A program made the translations under genes and the position numbers. From positions 62,001 to 126,000 of the forward strand of contig NZ_JAFVLN010000001.1 in NCBI RefSeq assembly GCF_017377775.1: 64,000 nt of DNA. Reading direction: 5' to 3'. Position 1 is the stretch's first letter, and every line of letters starts with the position of its first letter. This stretch comes from Streptomyces sp. VRA16 Mangrove soil (GTDB taxonomy: Bacteria > Actinomycetota > Actinomycetes > Streptomycetales > Streptomycetaceae). Under the pieces are notes generated by a model. It did no database searches. It was not told the DNA's origin and saw nothing but the letters and a program-made list of their open reading frames with translations. This document shows positions 9,553-17,907 of this stretch, one piece after another.

Positions 9553-10934
9553 GCAAGGAGTTCGACCTCGGCAAGCTGCTCGCCGAGCGCGGCGCCGAAC
9601 GGTACGAGCTGCACGCCAAGTACCTCAACCACCAGCTGCCGAAGATGCTCCACACCATCGGCTTCGACAAGGTCTACGAGCGGGCCGAGGGCGCGCACTT
9701 CTGGGACGCCGACGGCAACGACTACCTGGACATGCTCGCCGGGTTCGGCGTCATGGGCCTCGGGCGGCACCACCCGGTCGTGCGCAAGGCGCTGCACGAC
9801 GTGCTCGACGCCTCGCTCGCCGACCTCACCCGGTTCGACTGCCAGCCGCTGCCGGGCCTGCTCGCCGAGCGGCTGCTGACCCACAGCCCGCACCTGGACC
9901 GGGTGTTCTTCGGCAACAGCGGCACCGAGGCCGTGGAGACGGCGCTGAAGTTCGCCCGGTACGCGACCGGCAAGCCGCGCGTCCTCTACTGCGCGCACGC
10001 CTTCCACGGGCTCACCACCGGCTCCCTGTCGGTCAACGGCGAGGACGGCTTCCGGGACGGCTTCGCCCCGCTGCTGCCCGACACCGCCGTCCCGCTCGGC
10101 GATCTCGACGCCCTGGCGCGGGAGTTGAAGAAGGGCGACGTGGCCGGGCTCATCGTCGAGCCGATCCAGGGCAAGGGCGTCCACGAGGCGCCGCCCGGCT
10201 ATCTGCGGGACGCCCTCCAACTCCTGCACCAGCACAAGGCGTTGCTCATCGCCGACGAGGTGCAGACCGGCCTCGGGCGCACCGGCGACTTCTACGCGTA
10301 CCAGCACGAGGACGGTGTCGAACCGGACCTGGTGTGCGTCGCCAAGGCCCTCTCGGGCGGCTATGTGCCGGTCGGCGCGACGCTCGGCAAGGACTGGATC
10401 TTCAAGAAGGTCTACTCGTCCATGGACCGGGTCCTCGTCCACTCGGCGAGCTTCGGCTCCAACGCGCAGGCCATGGCCGCGGGCCTCGCCGTCCTGTCCG
10501 TCATGGAGGACGAGGAGACCGTCGCGAACGCCCGCGCCATGGGGGACCTGCTGAAGTCCCGGCTCGCCGGACTCATCGACCGCTACGAGCTGCTGAGCGA
10601 CGTGCGCGGGCGCGGGCTGATGATCGGGATCGAGTTCGGCAGGCCCAGGTCCCTGAAGCTGCGCAGCCGGTGGACCATGCTTCAGGCCGCCCGCAAGGGC
10701 CTGTTCGCGCAGATGGTCGTGGTGCCGCTGCTGCAGAAGCACCGGATCCTGACACAGGTCTCGGGCGACCATCTGGAGGTCATCAAGCTGATCCCGCCGC
10801 TCGTGATCGACGAGCAGGACGTCGACCGGTTCGTCGAGGCGTTCACCGCCGTGATGGACGACGCACACGGCGGAGGTGGCCTGATGTGGGACTTCGGGAA
10901 GACACTGGTGAAGCAGGCGGTCGCCAACCGCTGA
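9549..10934 (+). CDS. hpnO: Class III PLP aminotransferase, HpnO-like (aminobacteriohopanetriol formation)
   Basis: 461 residues from the ATG overlapping the dxs stop. It is an acetylornithine/ornithine aminotransferase-type fold: the PLP-phosphate motif [18 protein letters not shown], the Asp of [13 protein letters not shown], and the Schiff-base lysine Lys266 in [14 protein letters not shown]. As last gene of a hopanoid operon it most likely aminates ribosylhopane to aminobacteriohopanetriol, the role established for HpnO. Length and C-terminal hydrophobic segment fit this subgroup. The specific substrate is inferred from context. The operon appears to end here; the next gene has its own promoter. 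Confidence 0.9.
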   Translation: MSKEFDLGKLLAERGAERYELHAKYLNHQLPKMLHTIGFDKVYERAEGAHFWDADGNDYLDMLAGFGVMGLGRHHPVVRKALHDVLDASLADLTRFDCQPLPGLLAERLLTHSPHLDRVFFGNSGTEAVETALKFARYATGKPRVLYCAHAFHGLTTGSLSVNGEDGFRDGFAPLLPDTAVPLGDLDALARELKKGDVAGLIVEPIQGKGVHEAPPGYLRDALQLLHQHKALLIADEVQTGLGRTGDFYAYQHEDGVEPDLVCVAKALSGGYVPVGATLGKDWIFKKVYSSMDRVLVHSASFGSNAQAMAAGLAVLSVMEDEETVANARAMGDLLKSRLAGLIDRYELLSDVRGRGLMIGIEFGRPRSLKLRSRWTMLQAARKGLFAQMVVVPLLQKHRILTQVSGDHLEVIKLIPPLVIDEQDVDRFVEAFTAVMDDAHGGGGLMWDFGKTLVKQAVANR

Positions 10935-10950
10935 CCGCCCCCGCCGCGGT

Positions 10951-10985
10951 TTGCCTCTGAGGCAATAAATTTGCCACTGGGGCAG
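10951..10985 (+). promoter_or_regulatory. Twin operators (TTGCC-N5-GGCAA) of the XRE-cupin regulator
   Basis: Two inverted repeats of the same design lie 20 bp apart: TTGCCTCTGAGGCAA at 10951-10965 (perfect arms) and TTGCCACTGGGGCAG at 10971-10985 (one arm mismatch). A centre-to-centre distance of two helical turns places both on one DNA face. The second copy covers the proposed -35 box of the following gene, so autorepression by the XRE-cupin product is the natural reading. The repeats are seen directly; the binding protein is inferred. Confidence 0.75.
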
Positions 10986-11006
10986 GGCTCTGGCTGAATC
11001 GACGGT
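10971..11006 (+). promoter_or_regulatory. Probable promoter, leaderless start for the XRE-cupin gene
   Basis: TTGCCA (10971-10976) and CTGAAT (10994-10999) are separated by 17 bp and place the transcription start at or just before the ATG at 11007. No Shine-Dalgarno sequence precedes that ATG, so a leaderless mRNA is likely, as is common in Streptomyces regulators. Confidence 0.5.
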
Positions 11007-11651
11007 ATGAGCCCTGCCCTCCCAGAGCCCGACGCCGGGCTCGACGTGGTGCCGGAACCCCCGGACCTGCCCGCCGTCGCGCCGCAGCTGCGCGCGCTGC
11101 GCCGCCGCGCCGCCCTCACACTCGAGGCCGCCGCCCGCTCCGCCGGGCTCTCACCGGCCCATCTCTCCCGGCTGGAGACCGGACAGCGACAGCCCTCGCT
11201 GCCGATGCTGCTCGCGCTCGCCCGTATCTACGGTACGACCGTCTCCGAACTGCTCGGCGAGACCCCCGCCGACCGGGACGCCGTCGTGCGCTCCGGCGGC
11301 CAGGAGCCGACCGAGGCGGGCGGCTGGGCGTACTTCCAGGCCGGATCGCCGGGCCGTGGCATGCAGGCGCTGCGGGTCCGGGTGCCGTACGGGTCGCAGG
11401 GCGACATCGTGCGGGTCCATCCCGGCGAGGAGTGGCTCTACGTTCTGGAGGGGCGGCTGCGGCTGCGCCTCGGCGACACGTCCTACCGGCTCGACCCGGG
11501 GGACAGCGCGCATTTCGACTCGCTCACCCCGCACCGGATCGCCGCGGCGGACCGGGGCGGGGCCGAGCTCCTGTTCGTCCACACGTTGCTGCAGAGTCCG
11601 ACCGCCGCGCTGTGCATCGGCCCGGCGGCCGGTCCGATCCGGGAGGCCTGA
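11007..11651 (+). CDS. XRE-family transcriptional regulator with C-terminal cupin domain
   Basis: 214 residues. An HTH_3 domain spans about residues 25-80 (LTLEAAARSAGLSPAHLSRLETGQRQPS), followed by a cupin_2 barrel at about 120-200 (VHPGEEWLYVLEGRLRLRLGD ... LDPGDSAHFDSLTPHRI) that usually senses a small ligand. Upstream are two matching inverted repeats overlapping its promoter, implying autoregulation. A DUF6126 membrane peptide follows 1 nt after its stop, a pairing seen repeatedly in Streptomyces, so the two probably form a functional unit. The ligand and regulon are unknown. Confidence 0.9.
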   Translation: MSPALPEPDAGLDVVPEPPDLPAVAPQLRALRRRAALTLEAAARSAGLSPAHLSRLETGQRQPSLPMLLALARIYGTTVSELLGETPADRDAVVRSGGQEPTEAGGWAYFQAGSPGRGMQALRVRVPYGSQGDIVRVHPGEEWLYVLEGRLRLRLGDTSYRLDPGDSAHFDSLTPHRIAAADRGGAELLFVHTLLQSPTAALCIGPAAGPIREA

Positions 11652-11652
11652 C

Positions 11653-11799
11653 ATGAGCGAGACACAGCGGCAGGGCGGCCGTGACATCGAGGACAAGCTG
11701 CCGCGCGGCATCTGGGTGCGCGTCCTGCTCTACGTCTTCGCGGGACACGCCCTCGCCGCCTTCATCTACCTGCTGTTCACGCTGGGCGGGAACCGGTAG
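11653..11799 (+). CDS. DUF6126-type small membrane protein
   Basis: 48 residues with a charged N-terminal half (RQGGRDIEDKLPRGIW) and a single hydrophobic helix at about residues 22-43 (VRVLLYVFAGHALAAFIYLLF). The ATG lies 1 nt after the upstream stop with GGGAGG 6 nt ahead, so it is cotranscribed with the XRE-cupin regulator. DUF6126 proteins have this size and this neighbour. The function is unknown; a membrane partner or target of the regulator is an inference from the conserved pairing. Confidence 0.8.
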   Translation: MSETQRQGGRDIEDKLPRGIWVRVLLYVFAGHALAAFIYLLFTLGGNR

Positions 11800-11805
11800 C
11801 GCCGG

Positions 11806-12606
11806 TCAGTCGAGCAGGCGCTCGCGCAGCCGGTCGCGGTCGGCCGCGGTGAGCTTCAGGCCCTCTTCGAGGTAGCGGTCGGTGGTGCCCCAGGTCTGCT
11901 CGATCGTCTCGAAGGCCGCGTGCAGGTACTCGGCGCGGGCGTCGAAGAGCGGGCTGAGCAGCTCCATGACCTCGGGGGAGTAGGCGTCGTCGGCCGAGGA
12001 GCCGTTGCGGCGGACCTTGTAGCGGCGGTGCTTCTCGTTCGACTTCAGGTAGTCCGCCTCGATGGCGTCCCGCTCGACGCCGACCGCGAGCAGCGTCACC
12101 GCGATCGACAGGCCCGCACGGTCCTTGCCGGCCGCGCAGTGCATCAGGGCGGGCACACTGTCCTCGACCATCGCGTGCAGCACCTGACTGTGCTCGGCCG
12201 TGCGGCCGGTGACGATGGAGCGGTACGAGGTGATCATCCGGTTCGCGCCCCGGCCCTCGGAGAGCAGGCCGCGCAGCTGGTCGAGATCGCCGTCGCGGAC
12301 CATCTTCCAGAACTCCGCGCCGTCCGCCGGGTCGGACAGCGGCAGATTCACGTTGCGCACGCCGGGCAGCGCCACGTCGGCACCCTCCAGCTTCTGGTCC
12401 GCCGCGTTGCGGAAGTCGAAGACGGTGTGCAGTCCGAGCGAGCCGAGGAACGTCGCGTCCTCGGCGGTGGCGTGCGCCAGATGACCGCTGCGGAAGAGCA
12501 CTCCGGGCCGCACGCGTCGGCCGTCCACGGTCGGCAGGCCGCCCACATCACGGAAGTTGCGCACTCCGGTCAGCTCGGGCTCGGTGGACGGGGCGTGCTG
12601 CGTCAC
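11806..12606 (-). CDS. Tyrosine-protein phosphatase (Y_phosphatase3 / PtpB type)
   Basis: 266 residues from the GTG at 12606, which has a GGGAGGAG ribosome site; upstream codons in the same frame look non-coding. The P-loop HCAAGKDRAG gives the CX5R signature with Cys157 and Arg163, and the N-terminus has NFRDVGG and FRSGHLAHAT, typical of the PtpB/Y_phosphatase3 family that hydrolyses phosphotyrosine, phosphoserine or phosphoinositides. No signal peptide, so cytoplasmic or secreted by another route. It converges on the DUF6126 gene with a 6-bp gap and no visible terminator between them. Confidence 0.9.
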   Translation of the reverse strand: MTQHAPSTEPELTGVRNFRDVGGLPTVDGRRVRPGVLFRSGHLAHATAEDATFLGSLGLHTVFDFRNAADQKLEGADVALPGVRNVNLPLSDPADGAEFWKMVRDGDLDQLRGLLSEGRGANRMITSYRSIVTGRTAEHSQVLHAMVEDSVPALMHCAAGKDRAGLSIAVTLLAVGVERDAIEADYLKSNEKHRRYKVRRNGSSADDAYSPEVMELLSPLFDARAEYLHAAFETIEQTWGTTDRYLEEGLKLTAADRDRLRERLLD

Positions 12607-12965
12607 GGGGGCTCCTCCCGGTCGGTGCGCCGACGTCGCTCGTCGGCGGGCCTGCTTCCTGACGATACGACATCGATTCCCCGGGCAACCATGTGTCCGA
12701 TTCGCCCCGTTCAAGGTCAACTGTCGGGAAGTGAAAGGAGATTGTGGACGTAGGGGTGAGCGGGCTCATACAGGTGACCGTGCGTGGCCGTTCTCCTTGA
12801 TCCGGAAACGCGGAAATCCCGAAGGTATGGCGTTCGTAAAGCGGCGCGCTCCACGGAGGGTCACACACGAAATTCTCAGACGCCCGCGAAAAGGGCCCAC
12901 ATTTCTCCGCGGTGTTTGTCGCGGCCGTTCCCGCTGCCTTACGGTCACCCATCACACCGGACGGA
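12607..12965. other. Intergenic region upstream of the riboswitch
   Basis: About 360 bp between the phosphatase start and the ydaO aptamer. Translations in all frames are Arg-rich and carry no recognisable protein. It must contain the promoter of the LysM/M23 transcript and of the phosphatase, but I could not pick a convincing -35/-10 pair. Confidence 0.4.
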
Positions 12966-13143
12966 ACGCCAAGTCCTGCCGCCGCCCGGACTTCTTCCAC
13001 GACCCGTGACGGCAGGAGCGGGGGACCCACAGGCAGTACGCCGCCCGGGAATTCCCCAAGCGGCTCGGGGTGAAGCCGGACGCCTTCGCGGGCTCCGGCC
13101 GGACATCTCCAGTCCGAACCCGACAGCTCACCTCGCAGGCGAC
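12966..13143 (+). ncRNA. ydaO/yuaA (c-di-AMP) riboswitch
   Basis: The 5' UTR of the LysM/M23 gene shows the conserved blocks of Streptomyces ydaO elements in order: ACGCCAAGTCCTGCCG, GGCAGGAGCGGGGGACCCA, CTCGGGGTGAAGCC and CAGCTCACCTCGCAGGCG. The outer P1 helix forms between ACGCC (12966-12970) and the closing GGCG (13138-13142). ydaO RNAs bind c-di-AMP, and in actinobacteria they typically precede genes for cell-wall hydrolases such as this one. Boundaries are approximate. The aptamer ends 17 nt before the start codon, so ligand binding could affect either transcription or ribosome access. Confidence 0.85.
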
Positions 13144-13159
13144 GGAGAGGAAACATGTC

Positions 13160-13918
13160 ATGCCCGCAAAGGGTAAGCACCGCCGCCCGAAGTCCCAGCG
13201 CGTCACCCGGGCCGCCGCCGTGGCCACCGTGGGAGGCGCCGCGCTCGTCCTCCCGCTCGTGGGGGCCGCCGGCGCGCAGGCCGCGGACTCCGGCAGCACC
13301 ACCACGACGTACACCGTGAAGTCGGGCGACACCCTCGCGAAGATCGCGAAGAGCCAGGGCGTCGACGGTGGCTGGAAGCAGCTCTACCAGGACAACCAGG
13401 ACGTCATCGGCTCGAACGCCGCGCTGATCAAGCCCGGCACCGAGCTCACCGTCGACGGCTCCGCGAGCGGCGCGTCCGCCACCGCGACCCGGGCGAGCGA
13501 CACCACGAGCAGCTCCGGCTACGTGAAGCCGGTCGACGGCTCCGTCGGCACGCCGTACCACTCCTCCGGCTCCATGTGGTCCAGCGGCTACCACACCGGC
13601 ACCGACTTCACCGTCTCCACCGGCACCTCCGTCAAGGCGGTCGCCCAGGGCACGGTCGTCTCCGCCGGCTACGACGGCTCGTACGGCAACGAGATCGTGA
13701 TCAAGAACGCCGACGGCTATTACGCGCAGTACGCCCACCTGTCCTCGGTCGGCGTCTCCGCCGGGCAGACCGTGAACGCGGGCGACCGGATCGGCCTGTC
13801 AGGCGCCACCGGCAACGTCACCGGGCCGCACCTGCACTTCGAGATCCGCACCACCGCGAGCTACGGCTCGGACGTCGACCCGCTCGCCTACCTGCGCAGC
13901 CACGGCGTCACCGTCTGA
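13160..13918 (+). CDS. Secreted LysM-M23 peptidoglycan hydrolase
   Basis: 252 residues from ATG 13160, with GGAGAGGAA upstream. A basic N-terminus and hydrophobic stretch (VATVGGAALVLPLVGAAGAQAADS) form a Sec signal peptide. A LysM domain follows (TYTVKSGDTLAKIAKSQGV, about residues 50-97), then a Ser/Thr-rich linker and an M23 (lysostaphin/LytM) domain with His145 and Asp149 (YHTGTDF) and His224/His226 (PHLHFE) as zinc and catalytic residues. It would cleave peptide cross-links in the cell wall. Control by a c-di-AMP riboswitch ties it to osmotic or wall homeostasis, as for resuscitation/germination hydrolases in this genus. Confidence 0.93.
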   Translation: MPAKGKHRRPKSQRVTRAAAVATVGGAALVLPLVGAAGAQAADSGSTTTTYTVKSGDTLAKIAKSQGVDGGWKQLYQDNQDVIGSNAALIKPGTELTVDGSASGASATATRASDTTSSSGYVKPVDGSVGTPYHSSGSMWSSGYHTGTDFTVSTGTSVKAVAQGTVVSAGYDGSYGNEIVIKNADGYYAQYAHLSSVGVSAGQTVNAGDRIGLSGATGNVTGPHLHFEIRTTASYGSDVDPLAYLRSHGVTV

Positions 13919-13974
13919 TCCCCGCTGACACTCCGCCCGCTGATCCCCGCTGACACCCCGCGCGTCACGCGAGT

Positions 13975-14012
13975 CCCACCCGGCACCGGTTATTCCCCGT
14001 GTGCCGGGTGGG
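13975..14012 (+). terminator. Intrinsic-type hairpin after the LysM/M23 gene
   Basis: A perfect 12-bp inverted repeat (CCCACCCGGCAC / GTGCCGGGTGGG) with a 14-nt loop lies 57 nt after the stop. No poly-T follows, which is common for Streptomyces terminators. Confidence 0.7.
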
Positions 14013-14076
14013 CTATCTCACCACTCGTCAACCCCTGGTTACGGTCGCGTAGGTCACATTCGAGGGTGAAAGATGT

Positions 14077-14913
14077 GTGGTCGTGGCAAACGAATCGAGA
14101 GCACTCACGGATTCACTCGGCATCGGCACGATCCGGTCCTACGCCGCGGTGGGGGACAGCTTCACCGAGGGCGTCGGCGACCCCGCACCCGACGGGACGT
14201 TCGTCGGCTGGGCCGACCGGCTCGCCGTCCTGCTGGACGATCTGGTCCCCGAGGACACCTTCCAGTACGCGAACCTCGCCGTGCGCGGCAAGCTGCTCGA
14301 CCAGATCGTCGAGCACCAGGTCCCCCGCGCGGTCGAGCTCGCCCCCGACCTGGTGACCTTCGTCGCGGGCGGCAACGACATCATCCGGCCCGGCACCGAT
14401 CCGGACGACGTGGCCGAGCGCTTCGAGCAGGCCGTGGCGCGGCTCACGGAGGCGGCCGGCACCGTGATGCTCGCCACCGGCTTCGACACCCGCGACGTGG
14501 CGGTGCTCAAGCATCTGCGCGGCAAGATCGCCACGTACAACATGCACGTACGCGCCATCGCCGACCGGTACCGCTGCCCGGTGCTCGACCTGTGGTCCCT
14601 CAAGTCGATCCAGGACCGCAGGGCCTGGGACGAGGACCGGCTGCACCTCGCCGCCGAGGGCCACACCCGGGTCGCGCTCCGCGCCGGACAGGCCCTCGGC
14701 ATCGAGGTGCCCGCCGACCCCGAGCAGGCCTGGCCGCCGCTGCCGCCGCGCGGCACGTTCGAGGTGCGGCGCGACGACATCCACTGGGCCCGGGAGTTCC
14801 TGGTGCCGTGGATCGGGCGCAGACTGCGCGGCGAGTCGTCCGGCGACCGGGTGCAGGCCAAGGGGTTCCTGAACCCGCACGAGATCAAGGCGCAGCTGCG
14901 ATCCGCCTCCTGA
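14077..14913 (+). CDS. SGNH/GDSL-family hydrolase
   Basis: 278 residues from GTG 14077, 8 nt after a GAGGGTG ribosome site; GTG 14083 is an alternative. The four SGNH blocks are present: GDSFTEG with nucleophile Ser28, a conserved Gly in block II, GGND in block III, and D187-R-L-H190 as the Asp/His pair. Such enzymes are esterases or lipases. No signal peptide, so probably cytoplasmic. The C-terminal third (RDDIHWAREFLVPWIGRRLRGE) is characteristic of the actinobacterial subgroup. The substrate is unknown. It is monocistronic, with a terminator upstream. Confidence 0.9.
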   Translation: MVVANESRALTDSLGIGTIRSYAAVGDSFTEGVGDPAPDGTFVGWADRLAVLLDDLVPEDTFQYANLAVRGKLLDQIVEHQVPRAVELAPDLVTFVAGGNDIIRPGTDPDDVAERFEQAVARLTEAAGTVMLATGFDTRDVAVLKHLRGKIATYNMHVRAIADRYRCPVLDLWSLKSIQDRRAWDEDRLHLAAEGHTRVALRAGQALGIEVPADPEQAWPPLPPRGTFEVRRDDIHWAREFLVPWIGRRLRGESSGDRVQAKGFLNPHEIKAQLRSAS

Positions 14914-15058
14914 GTGCCTTTCCGGGCGGCGTCGCCCACCGGGTTCGTGGGCCGGTGAGGTGACCGGGCGGAGTGGCGTGGTCCTGCCGGCCGGGTGCGG
15001 GTGCTGGGATGTCGGCGGCCCGCCGCCCGGCGGGCCCGACCGGAAGGACCCCGCCTCC

Positions 15059-15814
15059 ATGCCCGTACGCACCCGCCACTGCGCGGCCGTCGCCGCCGCC
15101 CTGTTCGTCGTCGGGCTGTCGGGGCTCCCCGCCGCTGCCGCCCCGCAGGCGCCGAGCGTGACGGGGGTCCGTGCGCCGCGAGCGGCGACGGTGACCGTCA
15201 CCGGGGAGGGGCTGGCGAGCGCGGCGCCGGACATGGCGGTCGTGACCGCCGGTGTCGAGGTCACCGGATCCACCGCACAGACGGCCCTCGCCGCACAGGG
15301 CACCGCCGCGAGCGCGTTCCTCGCCGCCGTGCGCGAGGCGGGCGTCGCCGACAAGGACGTCCGCACCGAGAACCTCTCCCTCTCCGCCGTCTACGCGGCC
15401 GACCCGCAGCCGGACGGCTCCCCGAAGGTCACCGGGTACCAGGCCGCCCAGACGTTCTCCGTGAAGATCCGCGACCTGAAGCGGACCGGTGCCGTCGTCC
15501 AGGCGGTGTCCGACGCGGCCGGCGACGCCGCCCGCGTGAACGCCGTCGTCTTCGACGTCGCCGACCCCGGTGCCCTGCGCTCCGCTGCCCGCGCGGCCGC
15601 GCACGACGACGCCCACCGCAAGGCCGTCCAGTACGCCGAGCTGAGCGGGCACCGGCTGGGCCGCCTGGTCTCGCTGGAGGAGGGTGCGCAGGGGCGGCCG
15701 CGTCCCGTCGCGCTGCCGGTGGACGCCTTCGGCGCCGACACCGCGAAGGTGCCCGTCGCGCCCGGCGAAGTGGAGGACTCGGTGACGGTGACGGCGGTGT
15801 ACGAGCTCAACTGA
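15059..15814 (+). CDS. Secreted SIMPL-domain (DUF541) protein
   Basis: 251 residues from ATG 15059, with GGAAGGA about 10 nt upstream. The N-terminal signal peptide (CAAVAAALFVVGLSGLPAAAA) is followed by ATVTVTGEGLASAAPDMAVVTAGVE, the hallmark start of the SIMPL/DUF541 domain, which fills the rest of the protein and ends VTVTAVYEL. The biochemical role of SIMPL proteins is poorly defined; homologues are periplasmic or extracellular and are linked to stress or signalling. No operon partner is evident. Confidence 0.88.
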   Translation: MPVRTRHCAAVAAALFVVGLSGLPAAAAPQAPSVTGVRAPRAATVTVTGEGLASAAPDMAVVTAGVEVTGSTAQTALAAQGTAASAFLAAVREAGVADKDVRTENLSLSAVYAADPQPDGSPKVTGYQAAQTFSVKIRDLKRTGAVVQAVSDAAGDAARVNAVVFDVADPGALRSAARAAAHDDAHRKAVQYAELSGHRLGRLVSLEEGAQGRPRPVALPVDAFGADTAKVPVAPGEVEDSVTVTAVYELN

Positions 15815-15963
15815 CATGCAGGAAACGCCAGTTGTGCTGAAGGTCAGGTGAACGGCAGGCCAGGAATCAATCAAGTGTTCGTCAGGTCCTGCGGGACCCG
15901 AGGGACTTGCTGCTTGGGTGACGTGGTCGCGGTCGAACTCGCCGTCACCCAGGGGGACCTGCC

Positions 15964-17907
15964 TTGCCGTCCAGACCAGTACGGCCGGGTCTCGTCCTGG
16001 CCACCGTGCTCGTCGGCACCTTCATGGCCATCCTCGACGTGGCCATCGTCAACGTCGCCGTCCCGGCCATCCGCACCGACCTGGACGCCGGGTACGGCGG
16101 CGTCGAACTCGTCATCTCCGCGTACACCATCACGTACGCCTGTCTGCTGGTGACCGGCGGACGGCTCGGCGATCTCGTCGGCCGCAGGCGGATGTTCATC
16201 ACCGGACTGCTCGTCTTCTCCGCGGCCTCCGCGCTGTGCGGAGCCGCGCCGAACATCGAAGTCCTCATCGCCGCAAGGGCGTTGCAGGGAATCGGTGGAG
16301 CGCTCCTGTACCCGCAGGTGCTCGCCATCATCCAGACCACGTTCGAGGGCGAGCGGCGCGGACGCGCCCTCGGGACCTTCGGTGCGGTCATCGGAATCGC
16401 CTCCATCGCGGGGCAGTTGATCGGCGGCACGCTGCTCGCCCTCGACCCGTTCGGGCTGGGCTGGCGGTCCGTGTTCCTCGTCAACGTGCCCGTCGGCCTG
16501 GCCGCCGCGTTCGCCGCCGCGCGCACCCTGCCGGCCGACCAGCCCGCCGACGGCACCCGGCTCGACCGGGGCGGCGTCGGCCTCGGCGTGCTCGCCCTGC
16601 TGCTGCTCTCCGTGCCACTGCTCGAAGGCCGGGACCTGGGGTGGCCGCTGTGGATCCTGCTGGCCCTCGTCGCCACGGCGCCCGCCGGCTACGCCTTCGT
16701 CCGGTACGAGAAGCGGGTCGCGGACGGCGGCGGACAGCCGCTGGTGCGCATGGAGCTCTTCCGCGCCCGCGGCATCGCGCCCGGTGTGACGGCCGCCGCC
16801 CTGTTCACGGCCTCGTACGCGGCGTATCTGCTCACCCTCGCCGTGCATCTGCAGGCCGGTCTCGGATACACCCCGATGATGTCGGCGCTCACCTTCACGC
16901 CCGGCGCCGTCGGCTTCTTCATCACGTCGCTGGTGGCGCCGCGCCTCGTCCCGCTGCTCGGCAAGCACGTGCTGACGTTCGGCATGGTGACGGCCGCGCT
17001 CGGCCTGCTCGGCGCGGCCGGGACGGTCGCCGCGGCGGGCGCCGACCTGCGCTGGTGGCAGCTCGCCCCGGTGCTGTTCGTCGTCGGCCTCGGCCAGGGC
17101 TTCGCGCTGAGCCCGCTCGTCGGCACCGTCATCTCCGGCGTGCCGCCCCAGGAGGCCGGATCGGGCGCGGGCGTGGTCACCACGTCCATGCAGACCGGGA
17201 ACGTCCTCGGCGTCGCTCTCGGTGGACTCGTCTACTTCACCGTCCTCGGCGCCGACCACGGCGGCGCCGCGTCGGCCCGGGCCTTCGCCGTGGTGCTGCC
17301 GGTGTGCGCCGCGCTGCTGCTGCTCGGCGCCGTGTGCGTCGGCCGACTGCCCACGCCCGTCGGTGAGGCGTCCAACGCCATCGTGGAACGGCTGCCCGGC
17401 TGGGCGAGCGGATTCGCGTACTCGATGTTCCTGGCCAGCGGCGGCCGCATCGGCGACCGGCTGTTCGCCGACGTCCTCGCCCATGTCCGCGAACGCCGCC
17501 TGCGCCGCACCCAGGAGGCCCCGGAATCCTTCGGCGACTTCCTCGCCTACCACTACGGCGCGCAGGCCGAGGACGACGCCTGGCTCGCCTACCTCCAGCG
17601 GGAGGCGCTGGCCTACGCGCACGGCAAGGTGCCGCACGAGGACGAGCGGCTGCCCGTGCTGCGCGCCCAGGTGGAGGAGGTCCGCCGCCGCCAGGAGGCC
17701 GGCCGGGTGCCCCAGGACATGGACCCCGAACTGCTCCGCCTGCTGGCCTTCGCCGTGGCGAGCTATCCCCGGCTGCTGCCCCAGATCACGCGCATGGTCA
17801 CCGGCCTGAACCCGGACGACCCACGCTTCGCCGACCGCTGGGCGCAGTTCCTGCGAGGGCTGGGGGAGCGGATCGAGACGGGTGGGGCAGTGCGGGAGAC
17901 GCCCTGA
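15964..17907 (+). CDS. MFS drug-efflux transporter (EmrB/QacA, DHA2) with fused TetR-like C-terminal domain
   Basis: 647 residues from TTG 15964, with AGGGGGA 6 nt upstream. Residues 1 to about 460 form a 14-helix DHA2 exporter: motif A (GRLGDLVGRRRMF), motif C region and FMAILDVAIVNVAVPAI in helix 1 are clear. Residues from about 480 on are not membrane-like and read like the ligand-binding half of a TetR regulator, from the end of the HTH (RIGDRLFADVLAHVRER) through LLRLLAFAVASYPRLLPQIT and TGLNPDDPRFADRWAQFL, a typical TetR C-terminal sequence. DHA2 transporters usually end near 480-520 residues, so about 150 are extra. The DNA-binding helices are missing, so the domain may sense substrate rather than bind DNA. 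Fusion function is inferred. Confidence 0.88.
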   Translation: MPSRPVRPGLVLATVLVGTFMAILDVAIVNVAVPAIRTDLDAGYGGVELVISAYTITYACLLVTGGRLGDLVGRRRMFITGLLVFSAASALCGAAPNIEVLIAARALQGIGGALLYPQVLAIIQTTFEGERRGRALGTFGAVIGIASIAGQLIGGTLLALDPFGLGWRSVFLVNVPVGLAAAFAAARTLPADQPADGTRLDRGGVGLGVLALLLLSVPLLEGRDLGWPLWILLALVATAPAGYAFVRYEKRVADGGGQPLVRMELFRARGIAPGVTAAALFTASYAAYLLTLAVHLQAGLGYTPMMSALTFTPGAVGFFITSLVAPRLVPLLGKHVLTFGMVTAALGLLGAAGTVAAAGADLRWWQLAPVLFVVGLGQGFALSPLVGTVISGVPPQEAGSGAGVVTTSMQTGNVLGVALGGLVYFTVLGADHGGAASARAFAVVLPVCAALLLLGAVCVGRLPTPVGEASNAIVERLPGWASGFAYSMFLASGGRIGDRLFADVLAHVRERRLRRTQEAPESFGDFLAYHYGAQAEDDAWLAYLQREALAYAHGKVPHEDERLPVLRAQVEEVRRRQEAGRVPQDMDPELLRLLAFAVASYPRLLPQITRMVTGLNPDDPRFADRWAQFLRGLGERIETGGAVRETP

